Positions 27,237 through 36,078 of a DNA stretch of 64,000 nt are shown here, one piece after another. The translations under genes were made by a program, and so were the position numbers. The stretch is from an uncultured Lachnospiraceae bacterium. Lineage in GTDB: Bacteria > Bacillota > Clostridia > Lachnospirales > Lachnospiraceae. The notes beneath the pieces were generated by a model. The model worked only from the letters and a program-made list of their open reading frames with translations, did not search any database and had not been told where the DNA came from. Each line of letters opens with the position of its first letter. Within the stretch, counting starts at the first letter, position 1. The stretch lies in assembly GCA_947245585.1 (NCBI GenBank), contig CAMXPV010000006.1:40607-104606 (forward strand), in the 5' to 3' direction.

Positions 27237-28850
27237 CTATGGTTTATCGTACCCTGAAATTTCCGTCACAGCCATGGCGGCTTTTCCCCGGAATTTCCGC
27301 AAGTTCCATGAAATCCCTGCCGCCGCCCCGAATAGTCCCCCGATCAGTACGCTCCCCACAAAGTACCGCGCTGTCTCCAACTTCACGGCCTTTCCGGTCA
27401 CAAGCTGCATACGGGTGTCCGCGTCCACGTAGTTCATCACTTTCCATCCCTCATAGGCGGGATCATCCGCGCTCTCAAGAAAGACGGAGGTATCCTCCAA
27501 AGCGTCCGTATAAAAACGCTGTACCACATAACCCTCCGGCTCCTTGTAGAAAAGTGCAAACAGAAGGGTTCCCAAAAGAACGCCGCCTGCCATGGCTCCC
27601 AGGATCCTGCCCCTGTGAACCCGGCAGACCGTCCGCGCGGTCATAAACAGCCTGTCCGGCAGTCCCGCAAGAGGGATGGCAATCTGCCTCCCACAAAAAC
27701 GGGGAAACAGGCAATACTCCTTCTCCCCCTCCTTCTGGGAAAATAAGAGCGCGCCTAAAAAGAGCAGGGTAATATTCTTAAACGAAGTGTTAAACAGTAG
27801 GGGTTCCGTCCAACCCGCCCCCAAAAAGCAGACCAAAATCACCAACTCCCTGGTTCGCTGCCCGCGGGTATCGTAGAACAACAGCGCGAAGTAACCGATC
27901 AGAATCAGCGCGGTCGGTATCAGACCGAAGTTGATATAGCACCAGACATAGGAGTTATCCAGTGTCATGGAAGATTTGACAATCTGGGAAATATCCCTGC
28001 CAAACAGGCTGCCGTAACCCCCTCTCAAAAACTGTTCCGCAAGCCATATCCTTGTATTGAGCATAAAATTTAACTTCTGTATCGAACGGCTGAGCATCCC
28101 ATAACCATTGATAAAATAGGGTAGCACAAAGGATAACACCAGACAGACCGGCAGTACCAGATTGGCGGCCGCCTTCTCCAACAGCCCAAAACGGGGACGG
28201 AATTTCAGATACAGGCACCCTGTCAGCAGCACCAATACAATGCCAAAACCGGTATAGCTGATGGAATAGAAAAATACCAAAACATTTCCTAGCATAAGCA
28301 GGAGATACTGTTTGATCCCATACTTATCTCCTAGCTCCCATATGATCAGCGCACAGAGCATCAGATAGGTGATATGCAGAATATTCGGGTGGGTAAAGCC
28401 CAGGCTCCAACGGAAAATGTGTCCGAGTCCCATCTTCGCATGTACCCGGTAGACGGTGTGCTCCAACCGGAAAAAGGAGAAAACACTGAGCGCAACCGCG
28501 CAGGATGCCCACACCCACAGCGCGATATGAAACGTCTTTTTGACCGATATGCCCTTCATGCCAAGTACCGTAAACGCCACGAAGAGAACCGCAAGCTCTC
28601 TGGAAGAAAAATACATTACGCCCGTTATTAAAACCAGAAGAATCTGTACCGCCGCCTGTCTTTTGGTGTAGGGCGTTACGAGCAGCTTTAACACCCCCAA
28701 AAGCAGGGCCGCCGTCGTGAGCAAAATGAAAATTTTCTGCCCCTCGTAAAAGCCCAGGCCCTTCGTCAGCGACAGCAGGATAAAAAAGCCGTAGAAAAAC
28801 GCTTCCTGCACCGTTATCTTTTTATCATAGTCTCTCGGTATTGTCTTCAT
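27237..28850 (-). CDS. Wzy-like O-antigen/EPS polymerase (first of two)
   Basis: 537-residue polytopic membrane protein with about twelve helices. A large outside loop (about 275-330, around MLNTRIWLAEQFLRGGYGSLFG) fits O-antigen ligase/polymerase families. SLGFTHPNILHITY and the TGFGIVL/GCLYLK region match the GxxHPN motif also seen in the second polymerase (GMGHPNALS). Polymerases join flipped repeat units outside the membrane. The C-terminus (from HRGRILGAMAGG) has an additional helix, a loop and another helix. The start is the ATG at 28,848-28,850 behind GGAG, 12 bases after the GH105-like stop; the longer upstream frame is rejected. The role is inferred from topology and context. Confidence 0.8.
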   Translation of the reverse strand: MKTIPRDYDKKITVQEAFFYGFFILLSLTKGLGFYEGQKIFILLTTAALLLGVLKLLVTPYTKRQAAVQILLVLITGVMYFSSRELAVLFVAFTVLGMKGISVKKTFHIALWVWASCAVALSVFSFFRLEHTVYRVHAKMGLGHIFRWSLGFTHPNILHITYLMLCALIIWELGDKYGIKQYLLLMLGNVLVFFYSISYTGFGIVLVLLTGCLYLKFRPRFGLLEKAAANLVLPVCLVLSFVLPYFINGYGMLSRSIQKLNFMLNTRIWLAEQFLRGGYGSLFGRDISQIVKSSMTLDNSYVWCYINFGLIPTALILIGYFALLFYDTRGQRTRELVILVCFLGAGWTEPLLFNTSFKNITLLFLGALLFSQKEGEKEYCLFPRFCGRQIAIPLAGLPDRLFMTARTVCRVHRGRILGAMAGGVLLGTLLFALFYKEPEGYVVQRFYTDALEDTSVFLESADDPAYEGWKVMNYVDADTRMQLVTGKAVKLETARYFVGSVLIGGLFGAAAGISWNLRKFRGKAAMAVTEISGYDKP

Positions 28851-28861
28851 CTTTACTCCAT

Positions 28862-29932
28862 CTAAAAAACTGCAAGGGCCGGGCCAAGCGACCACGGATA
28901 AGCGCCGTAGTGTTGGGGATATCTGGCAAATCCCTCGCACTCGCCGGAACACTGATACACCAGGCCGTCCCTGAGAGATCTCTCCAGAGCGCGCATTCCT
29001 GCAAACAATGCGTTTTCATACTTTGCCCCCGCGAAAACACCGAGGGAAAGCCCCTGTTTCAGTACAGCGCAGATCATCCCCGTTGCGGAAGTGTCAGCCG
29101 GCCCCTCCGCCGCCTGTAACTGCCATGAAAAATAGCCGTCCTGTCTCTGATACGTCAATACCACATCCATAAGGCCTGCACAGGATGCAGCAAGCCTCTC
29201 CCTGCCATAATCTGAAACCATACAGCCCATCATGCCGCGAAGCAGCCATCCCACAGCCCTTCCCCAACCGATAATGCCATATTTGCGGCCATCCGTCGTA
29301 TCAAAACCGTGATAGGGAAGTCCCGTTGCCCCGTCCATACCGTAGGAAAGAAAATTCGCAATCTGTCTGAGCGCCAGTTCTCTGTATTCCTGCTTGTCAA
29401 ACTCATCCCCGTACTGGTAAAGAAAAGGACAGGCCAACCCTATGCCGTCCACAAAGACAAAGGGCTCTCCGCCTGCAGGCCGATAGAAAAAACTCCCCGC
29501 CATATCTTTCGGGTGCTCTCTGGCGTAAGATGCCAATTTGTGCACGGCTTCCGTCGTCTGTTCACCGGAAAGCCCGTTTTCAAAACGCCGGGATCCCTTT
29601 CGGATTTCCCTGTCAATGGCAAGCAGGGTTTCGCCGGCAAGCAGATCGTCGATCACCGCAATGGGCGTTCCCTTTTTCATCCATCTTTCATAGTAGGCCG
29701 TAAGTGTCTCCTCTATGCCGCGGGCCACCGGCCCGTCCGACGAAAGTCCGGCCCTGCCGGACCACAGGCCTGCCGCCAAAAGCCCGGAGGGCCAAAAGAT
29801 CAGATCCTCCTTTGCCACCGTCCTGTGAAACACCCGTTCCTTTATAAAATTGATACATTTTCTGCGCCTATCGAAAACACCGCATTGCAGCAGTTCTTTA
29901 CAAGCATTCTCCACCATGGGAATCTTATTCAT
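28862..29932 (-). CDS. Glycoside hydrolase, GH105/GH88-like (unsaturated uronyl hydrolase type)
   Basis: 356-residue (alpha/alpha)6-barrel protein with no signal peptide, predicted cytoplasmic. FVDGIGLACPFLYQYG places an Asp (Asp162) where the family catalytic Asp lies. GWGRAVGW (222-229) is a variant of the GRGxGW block. FWPSGLLAAGLW and YFSWQLQAAEG are further family-like segments. GH88/GH105 enzymes hydrolyse unsaturated uronyl ends made by polysaccharide lyases, but no lyase lies in this window. The start is the ATG at 29,930-29,932, overlapping the Wzx gene by 8 bases; the open frame extends 57 codons upstream inside Wzx and is rejected. Its role in a biosynthetic locus is unusual. Confidence 0.8.
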   Translation of the reverse strand: MNKIPMVENACKELLQCGVFDRRRKCINFIKERVFHRTVAKEDLIFWPSGLLAAGLWSGRAGLSSDGPVARGIEETLTAYYERWMKKGTPIAVIDDLLAGETLLAIDREIRKGSRRFENGLSGEQTTEAVHKLASYAREHPKDMAGSFFYRPAGGEPFVFVDGIGLACPFLYQYGDEFDKQEYRELALRQIANFLSYGMDGATGLPYHGFDTTDGRKYGIIGWGRAVGWLLRGMMGCMVSDYGRERLAASCAGLMDVVLTYQRQDGYFSWQLQAAEGPADTSATGMICAVLKQGLSLGVFAGAKYENALFAGMRALERSLRDGLVYQCSGECEGFARYPQHYGAYPWSLGPALAVF

Positions 29933-31490
29933 CCCCGTCTCCCTTCCGGAAGGTAAACTTCCCAAGCGCCGGTATCCTTGCCACCACCGCATTTCGCAGG
30001 TAGGCAAACTCTTCCGTCCTGTGAAACACTGCCAAAAACACCAGATTGTAGAACAGCGTAATAGCAATTGCCACCAAAACAAAAGAAAGGATGGAAACCT
30101 CACGCATCAGCAAATGCCTCACCGGCGTCATGGCTGCGCCCGCGGCAAACGCCACCGTCATATATTTCAGCGAATCCCGAAAATACGTCCATGGTTTCCG
30201 GTCAAACGATGCCTGATAGATAATACCCGGCCGGATCAGGTTCGCCAAAACGCCGGACACCAACGTCCCCACATAGACACCTGTCACACCGATTTTCATG
30301 ACAAGCACAACAGAGACCACCAGATTGACGGCCCCCTGTATGAGCGGCAGATACTTATCCTGCTCAAAAAGTCCCGAAGCAATCTTGAAATTCACCAGTA
30401 CCGTGCGGCCCCCCTTCAAATAAAAATCCATCACCAGAAGGGTCACCGTAATCTGCGGAAGCGTCCAACTACCGTCCCTCATCCAGATTTCACCAATGAA
30501 AGGCGTCAGGAGATGATAAAAGCCCACCGCGCCGAAACCGAACAGCCAACAGGCGCAAAAACGGTAGATCCTAAAAAGAAGATACTGCTTTTCCTTCGAT
30601 TCCGTGGCCACCACATTGCCAAAGCCCGATATCACGGATTCAAATATGATATTGATAAAATTCCCCACATACGTGATGATGTAAACATAATTGCCCACAA
30701 CCGCCGAAGTGTCCACATTGACAAAGGAGGATATGATGATCTGATCCGTCTGCAGCCTGGCCACGTCCCCGATCTTATAGCAGATGAGCGCTTTGGTCTT
30801 GTCGGCCACCACCTGCGTCTCCTGCGCCGTCAGCGGTTTTACATCCTTGTCCAACAGATAGGGGTAAAGCCTGTTCATATACGCCGTCACAAAAATTTTC
30901 TGTAAAAGCTCCACCACAGACTGCGCCACAAGATACAGGAGAAAATTGCGAAACAGCAGCAGCACGCTGATCTGTACTGCTGCCGTGACGATTTTCGTCA
31001 GCGTGTTGATGTTTGTCTGAATATAATTTTTCTGCTCTGCGTTTACCAGACTGTACTTGTAAGTGACAAAATAACTGATCACCGTGTTAAACAGAAACAG
31101 ATAATAATAAAGCGTCAGCTCCTCAATCGACAGATTTCCCGGATTTTTCAGAATGTACCTTAAAAAGGGAGAAATAGCGATCCCCAGAACCGCAATGACC
31201 CCCGCAATGATCAGATAGGCCTTCTTATAAAACCGCATATAGGACTTAATCTTTTCGATATTGTGCTCCGCCACCGGCTTATACAGGCTGTAGTTTAAGG
31301 CCGTGCCGATCCCTAACTCCGTCAGGGACAGGACGCTTAAGACATCGGTATAAACCGCGTTTACACCGGACAGGGTCTTACCGAGCACATAGATAAAGAT
31401 CGTCTTCTGAATAAAATTCACTAGCAGGATGATAAAATTGCTGATATATCCGAATATGATGTTTTTTTCAGCTTTCTGTATTCTGCCCAT
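29925..31490 (-). CDS. Wzx-type oligosaccharide flippase (polysaccharide biosynthesis/MATE-like superfamily)
   Basis: 521-residue polytopic membrane protein with about fourteen helices, the family norm. The N-terminus has NIIFGYISNFIILLVNF and SLTELGIGTALNYSLYKP, typical of Wzx flippases of Gram-positive EPS loci. YYLFLFNTVISYFVTYKYSL and GVTGVYVGTLVSG are further family-like segments. It moves undecaprenyl-linked repeat units to the outer face. The ATG follows GGAACTAC and overlaps the pyruvyltransferase end by 23 bases. Its end overlaps the GH105-like gene. It lies three genes after the priming transferase, with a polymerase two genes further on, forming the core of a Wzx/Wzy-dependent pathway. 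Confidence 0.88.
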   Translation of the reverse strand: MGRIQKAEKNIIFGYISNFIILLVNFIQKTIFIYVLGKTLSGVNAVYTDVLSVLSLTELGIGTALNYSLYKPVAEHNIEKIKSYMRFYKKAYLIIAGVIAVLGIAISPFLRYILKNPGNLSIEELTLYYYLFLFNTVISYFVTYKYSLVNAEQKNYIQTNINTLTKIVTAAVQISVLLLFRNFLLYLVAQSVVELLQKIFVTAYMNRLYPYLLDKDVKPLTAQETQVVADKTKALICYKIGDVARLQTDQIIISSFVNVDTSAVVGNYVYIITYVGNFINIIFESVISGFGNVVATESKEKQYLLFRIYRFCACWLFGFGAVGFYHLLTPFIGEIWMRDGSWTLPQITVTLLVMDFYLKGGRTVLVNFKIASGLFEQDKYLPLIQGAVNLVVSVVLVMKIGVTGVYVGTLVSGVLANLIRPGIIYQASFDRKPWTYFRDSLKYMTVAFAAGAAMTPVRHLLMREVSILSFVLVAIAITLFYNLVFLAVFHRTEEFAYLRNAVVARIPALGKFTFRKGDGDE

Positions 31491-32673
31491 GTAGTTCCTT
31501 CCACAGTCTGCGGATTTCGTCCCCCGCCTTCCCGGCCTCCTTACAGTAATCGGGCATCCGTTTTTGCAGCCCGTCCCGAATCTCGTCCTCTCTCTCCATC
31601 ATCCACGCAAAGGCCCCGATCAGCTCCTCCGGGTCAGAGAGGTTCTGCACCGGCAGCACATAGTGCTCCTCCGCGCCAAACAGATCCCTGGCGATCCCTC
31701 TGGCTTTCACGGAATAACCTACCACCAACGTGGGAACGCAGGAAGAATAAGCCGCTATGGTAGCGTGGGTTCGGGCCCCGATAAAAGCCCGGCATTTAGA
31801 AATAACATATTTGATTTTCTGACAGGACATATCCTCAAACTTCACCACCCTGTCATTTCCCTGATAACCGTCGTAAAGTTCATTGATCGTCAGCCTGTCG
31901 TCATTGTATTTCCACATGACATGGGGAATCAGAGCGATGTGGCAGTCCGTCGTCTCCAGAATATAATCCATCAGTTTCCTGTAATTTTCTATGGTGATGC
32001 CGCTCTTTGACTCATGTCTTACGATCATCGGGCTGATATTGATACCGATGGTATTGCCTTCGCTGAATCCGAAGGGGAGTTTCGCTGCCTCCGGCTGCAG
32101 CGCAAAGGCCGGATCAGGAAACTGTCTCACATTCTCCGTGATGCCCGCATCGGCAAGGGCCTGTGTGGTAATGGACTCCCTCGGCGTAATCAGCGCATAA
32201 CGCCTCATATCTTCCACCACCACAGGATCCTGCAGCAGTTCCGGCTCCAGAGAGCAGCCCCAGAGCACAGTCCTTGCCCCTGCCCTGTTAAAGGCGCTGT
32301 TGGCCGTAACTGCCTCCTTCTTGGAAAGTTCGTAGCAATACATATCCCCGCCGATGGACAGGTATAGCGGCGCCAGATTTTTACCCATCACCTCTTTAAA
32401 CCGGTAGCGCATAAAGGACTCCGGGTCCCGAAATACCTTCCGCCATGCGTAGTACCACACATGGGCAAAAAAATGTTCCGCAATCTTGCGCTCCTGCAAA
32501 ATATCGCAGAGCGGCTCCACCGAATAGTATCTGTCCTCCCGTTCACTGTTGGTTACCAATAGTTTCGGAATCTCCTCTATCATATGGCAGGTGCTGTTGA
32601 CAATAGCCTCACATCCATGGTTTCCGCTGCCGCCATGCAAATACATGACAATTCTGTCATTTTGATACTCCAT
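31468..32673 (-). CDS. Polysaccharide pyruvyltransferase family protein
   Basis: 401 residues of the CsaB/WcaK-type family (PF04230-like). The beginning MYLHGGSGNHGCEAIV and the late GARTHATIAAYSS with VVGYSVKARGIARDLFG are diagnostic; the central YLSIGGDMYCYELS is also typical. Members add a pyruvyl ketal to a sugar from phosphoenolpyruvate, usually on lipid-linked oligosaccharide; some related proteins lack this activity. The ATG has only a weak ribosome site. It lies directly after the priming transferase gene and overlaps Wzx, consistent with action on the lipid-linked repeat before export. The sugar target is unknown. Confidence 0.88.
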   Translation of the reverse strand: MEYQNDRIVMYLHGGSGNHGCEAIVNSTCHMIEEIPKLLVTNSEREDRYYSVEPLCDILQERKIAEHFFAHVWYYAWRKVFRDPESFMRYRFKEVMGKNLAPLYLSIGGDMYCYELSKKEAVTANSAFNRAGARTVLWGCSLEPELLQDPVVVEDMRRYALITPRESITTQALADAGITENVRQFPDPAFALQPEAAKLPFGFSEGNTIGINISPMIVRHESKSGITIENYRKLMDYILETTDCHIALIPHVMWKYNDDRLTINELYDGYQGNDRVVKFEDMSCQKIKYVISKCRAFIGARTHATIAAYSSCVPTLVVGYSVKARGIARDLFGAEEHYVLPVQNLSDPEELIGAFAWMMEREDEIRDGLQKRMPDYCKEAGKAGDEIRRLWKELHGQNTES

Positions 32674-32693
32674 AACGCTCTTATCCTTTTCCC

Positions 32694-34106
32694 TTACTTA
32701 GAACCTCTGCCTTTTATCACGGCTCCCACCGTCTTAAACAGAATTTTAAGGTCCAGTCCGACCGACCAGTTATCGATATATTCCAGATCTAACCGCACCA
32801 CCTCGTCAAAGTCGGAAATATCACTGCGGCCGCTGATCTGCCACAATCCGGTCAGGCCCGGTGTCATGCTGATCCGCCGCCTGTAATGGGCATTGTACTG
32901 CTCAAATTCATCCTCCGTGGGCGGCCTTGTCCCCACCAGGCTCATATCGCCCCGCAGAATGTTCAGAAACTGCGGCAGTTCATCAATACTGGTTTTGCGG
33001 ATAAACCGGCCCACTTTGGTGATCCGGGGGTCGTTCTCCATCTTGAACATAAGCCCCTGCATTTCATTGTCGGCCTCCAGTTCCTTCTTGCGCGCCTCCG
33101 CGTCTATATACATGGAACGGAATTTATAAATTTTAAAGCGCCGGCCGTTCTTTCCGATCCGGGTCTGCGCAAAAAAGACAGGGCCAGGGGAATCGATCTT
33201 AATGGCCAATGCCACAAAAGGCGTGATCACCGCCGTAATCATGATCCCCACCAGACCTCCCAGAATATCGATCAGCCGCTTGATCGTCATCCGCCTGTAA
33301 TCATAGTGGTTGATGGAATAGCTCATAACCGTGTAGCCCGCAAAGCTGTCCACCGTAATCTCCCGTTGGCCGCCATCGAGAATATCGATATTGTAATGGC
33401 AGACCACGCCCATAGATTCCAGTTCATAGATGATCTTCTTCACATATTTTTTGTCCATGTCCGGCAGATTCACAAAGGCCTCGTCAAGCGCCATCTGCCT
33501 TGCCATCGTCAATACATCACCGCCGCCTGCCGACACCTTGACACCGTCCACCACCACGCCCTTCCGGTCTTCGTCCACACAGGCCAGCGCCACAATCTCA
33601 TAATTTAAATCCAGTTTTTCCTTCAGTTGGGAAACTGTCTGGTTCATCACGCTGTCTCTGGTGATTACCATGATCTTCACCAGATTGGATTCCGATGTCA
33701 GATAAACCCGCAAAAGCCGCTTCATGAACAGCCGCACCAACCAGACCAGAAGCATGTTAAAAACCGCGAAATATCCCCACACCAACCGGGAAAATGCCGC
33801 GCCTCGCTGAATCATGAACAACGCGCCCGCAGCGGCCACCACCATGAAGAGGTTAAACTTAAATACCGCCACAAACTCCACAAAAATGCCGCGCTCCAAA
33901 AAGCTTCTGTTCCAGTCCAGTAAAAAGCTGTACATCGTACAAAACAGCAGGAAGAAGACGCACATCAGCGCGTGAACCTCCGGCTCCTGCACTCTGGCAA
34001 ACTTCCCGTAGCGCAGAAGAATCGCCGCCCCATATGCAATTACAATACAGAGCAGGTCTGAAAATAACAGCCAGTACCCCTCTATGATTTTTTTCTTTCT
34101 GTTCAT
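32694..34106 (-). CDS. Polyprenyl glycosylphosphotransferase (WbaP/EpsE-type priming enzyme)
   Basis: 470 residues. Four N-terminal membrane helices (about 12-125) are followed by a nucleotide-binding-like domain. A fifth helix (about 280-300) leads into the bacterial sugar transferase domain, with DSPGPVFFAQTRIG, YKFRSMYIDAE, DELPQFLNILRGDMSLVGTRPP and TPGLTGLWQISGRSD. It moves hexose-1-phosphate from a UDP sugar to undecaprenyl phosphate at the inner membrane face and so begins repeat-unit assembly. The ATG has only a weak ribosome site 31 bases downstream of the GT11 gene. It marks the start of the Wzx/Wzy group but lies mid-locus, so upstream genes probably serve the same glycan. Confidence 0.95.
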   Translation of the reverse strand: MNRKKKIIEGYWLLFSDLLCIVIAYGAAILLRYGKFARVQEPEVHALMCVFFLLFCTMYSFLLDWNRSFLERGIFVEFVAVFKFNLFMVVAAAGALFMIQRGAAFSRLVWGYFAVFNMLLVWLVRLFMKRLLRVYLTSESNLVKIMVITRDSVMNQTVSQLKEKLDLNYEIVALACVDEDRKGVVVDGVKVSAGGGDVLTMARQMALDEAFVNLPDMDKKYVKKIIYELESMGVVCHYNIDILDGGQREITVDSFAGYTVMSYSINHYDYRRMTIKRLIDILGGLVGIMITAVITPFVALAIKIDSPGPVFFAQTRIGKNGRRFKIYKFRSMYIDAEARKKELEADNEMQGLMFKMENDPRITKVGRFIRKTSIDELPQFLNILRGDMSLVGTRPPTEDEFEQYNAHYRRRISMTPGLTGLWQISGRSDISDFDEVVRLDLEYIDNWSVGLDLKILFKTVGAVIKGRGSK

Positions 34107-34137
34107 ATTGTTAGAATACCATCTTCTGCCAATAATA

Positions 34138-35049
34138 TCAAATACATACGCCCTCAGGCGAGATCAGCGTCCACCCGGCCCACAATTCTTTCATCCGCTG
34201 TGGCACGCACACCTGCGTATTCTTGTGGATGGAGGGCCGTATCATGATCTTTTCCCCGTGGCTGTTCAATCTTGCACCCCAAAAACTGAATGTGCTGTTG
34301 GCACAGATATTATGTCTGCAATGGCTCATCAGCATCATGTCATAATAGCTGTTTTCTCCCTTGTTCCAGTCCACAATCCGGTACTCCTGCCCCTGATACC
34401 GTTCTCTCACATAGGCGCTGTCATCGGAAAAGAGATAGAACACCGCCTTCGGATACCGCTCCTTCACATACCGGAGCGCCCGATCATAGTATGCCTCCGT
34501 ACAGATGTTGCCAAACATTTCTATATTGGCAGCGTCCAGATAATCTCCCCTGCGGATGTGCATGCTGACGGACTCGCTCTCCTCCATCTCCTCCACCGCT
34601 TCCCTGTTCCGGGAATCGGGGCTTTCGGGAAAGCGGATTTCCTCCCGCAGTCTCTCCAGAATGTCCGCGTAGTAGGCCTCGCAGGCCCAATATCCCACCA
34701 GATACCGGTTCTGCTGCCGCAAAACTTCCGGGTGGTACATGTCCGTCTCCTCAAACACGCGCATCATGGAAGGATTACACTTTCTCTTCACCTTCCCGAA
34801 AATACTCTCCCTGTCCCCATACCTTTTCCCCAACAGGGCGCGCACCTGGTCCGGCGGGACAATCTTCATGGACAATCCCTCCAGACGGTTTAATTCCAAC
34901 TCTCTGGGGGCCTGCATATTCTCCTGAATATCCCTGTCAAACCAGGACAAGTCCAGTCCCGCTTCCTGTCCCAACGCCTCTATTTTCCGATACAGGGCGT
35001 ACTGCTGCAGTTGGTTTCCCAACCCGCCCATGACTCTCACAATAACCAT
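34138..35049 (-). CDS. Alpha-1,2-fucosyltransferase-like (GT11)
   Basis: 303 residues. It has the GT11 N-terminal GGLGNQLQQYALYRKIEALG, the donor motif HIRRGDYLD, YFLFSDDSAYV, DMMLMSHCRHNICANSTFSFWGA and a C-terminal IRPSIHK. The ATG follows AGGTGAGCGG. Length and motifs match GT11 enzymes, which transfer fucose from GDP-fucose to galactose. No GDP-fucose genes are in the window, so the donor would be supplied from elsewhere, or a different deoxy sugar is used. It is one of three GT11-like proteins (also 42,635 and 45,550). Confidence 0.9.
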   Translation of the reverse strand: MVIVRVMGGLGNQLQQYALYRKIEALGQEAGLDLSWFDRDIQENMQAPRELELNRLEGLSMKIVPPDQVRALLGKRYGDRESIFGKVKRKCNPSMMRVFEETDMYHPEVLRQQNRYLVGYWACEAYYADILERLREEIRFPESPDSRNREAVEEMEESESVSMHIRRGDYLDAANIEMFGNICTEAYYDRALRYVKERYPKAVFYLFSDDSAYVRERYQGQEYRIVDWNKGENSYYDMMLMSHCRHNICANSTFSFWGARLNSHGEKIMIRPSIHKNTQVCVPQRMKELWAGWTLISPEGVCI

Positions 35050-35055
35050 TACCGC

Positions 35056-36078
35056 TCACCTTTTTTTATCATACACCCTGAACAACAACCGCAAAATCCC
35101 GATCAGCGCACTCTTCGGGTGCAGCGCTCCCAGATATAACAACACATTGGTTCTGTCCCGCAGATACAACGGTGTGTTTAAAATCTTCTCCCGGTTCCCC
35201 GCCTCCGTGAAAATGCTGCTAATCCGCATTTTATAACTCTTTCCGGGACCACGCAGCTCATTCTTTAACACATACAGGAGCATATAACAATACTCCCTGT
35301 CAAGGGCTGCCTCCGCCTCCGGCGCCTGCTTTTCCCTGGCCGCTTTTTGCAGGGAAGCCATCAATTTTTGCAGACTCTCATATATCCCCCCGTCATACCG
35401 GTGGATGATGGATCCCTCCACATAGCGGTAATGATAATACAGCGCATCCTTCAGGATTACCACCCGGCTGCTGTTCAAAAAGGCGGGGTACATCATATGG
35501 GAGTCGTCCCCGAAGCGAATGCCATAGTCATAGTATGCCTCGTTCCCCTCAAAGACGGACTTCTCGCACAGCTTCATGCACCGTGAAAGCGGAATCACCT
35601 TCCGCTCCTGTCCGATCAGCCTGGCCTTAACCTGCGTTTCCAACTTCTCCTTCTCGTAGATGCCGGGCGCGATGCCACTGTACACCGGCACCGTCTTTTT
35701 CTGCTTCTCCAAAAGATGATTGCAGCAGACAATCTCCCCCTTTACCCCTGTCAGGTGGGAAGCCATACCGCTTACCATATCAGGCTCCACATAGTCGTCG
35801 CTGTCCACAAACAGATAGTAATCGCCGTCTGCCGCCTTCATGCCCGCCACGCAGGCCGCCGTGGGGCCGCCGTTCTCCTGATGGATCACGCGCACCCGCT
35901 CCTTTTTCCCGTAGCTGTCACAGATGCTGCCGCTGCCGTCGGTGGAGGCATCGTCCACAAGAATGACTTCCATATTTCTGTAATTCTGCGCCAGAATGCT
36001 GTCCACACACGCCCGCAGATAGGCCTCCTTATTGTAGACTGGCACAATCACGCTGATTTTATAAGATTTTGCGTTCAT
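35056..36078 (-). CDS. Glycosyltransferase family 2
   Basis: GT2 enzyme of 340 residues. ISVIVPVYNKEAYL, VDDASTDGSGSI, LFVDSDDYVEPDM (DxD) and GDDSHMMYPAF mark the catalytic part. The start is the ATG at 36,076-36,078 behind GGAGGAGAGG; it overlaps the upstream GT2 stop as ATGA. The tool-extended frame upstream is rejected because it lies inside that gene. The C-terminal part (RYVEGSIIHRYDGG) is common in capsule GT2 proteins. Sugar unknown. It belongs to a coupled block of polymerase, GT4, GT2 and GT2 spanning 35,056-39,384. Confidence 0.9.
   Translation of the reverse strand: MNAKSYKISVIVPVYNKEAYLRACVDSILAQNYRNMEVILVDDASTDGSGSICDSYGKKERVRVIHQENGGPTAACVAGMKAADGDYYLFVDSDDYVEPDMVSGMASHLTGVKGEIVCCNHLLEKQKKTVPVYSGIAPGIYEKEKLETQVKARLIGQERKVIPLSRCMKLCEKSVFEGNEAYYDYGIRFGDDSHMMYPAFLNSSRVVILKDALYYHYRYVEGSIIHRYDGGIYESLQKLMASLQKAAREKQAPEAEAALDREYCYMLLYVLKNELRGPGKSYKMRISSIFTEAGNREKILNTPLYLRDRTNVLLYLGALHPKSALIGILRLLFRVYDKKR

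Noticed and set aside
29933..30103. Longer start for the GH105-like protein, giving an apparent signal peptide
   Set aside because: The added residues lie wholly inside Wzx in another frame; the ATG at 29,932 fits the family start.
34113..34141. TTGATA-17-TATTCT before the priming phosphotransferase
   Set aside because: The transcript would begin at or next to the ATG, leaving no room for a ribosome site; the -35 also overlaps the end of the GT11 gene. Probably chance.
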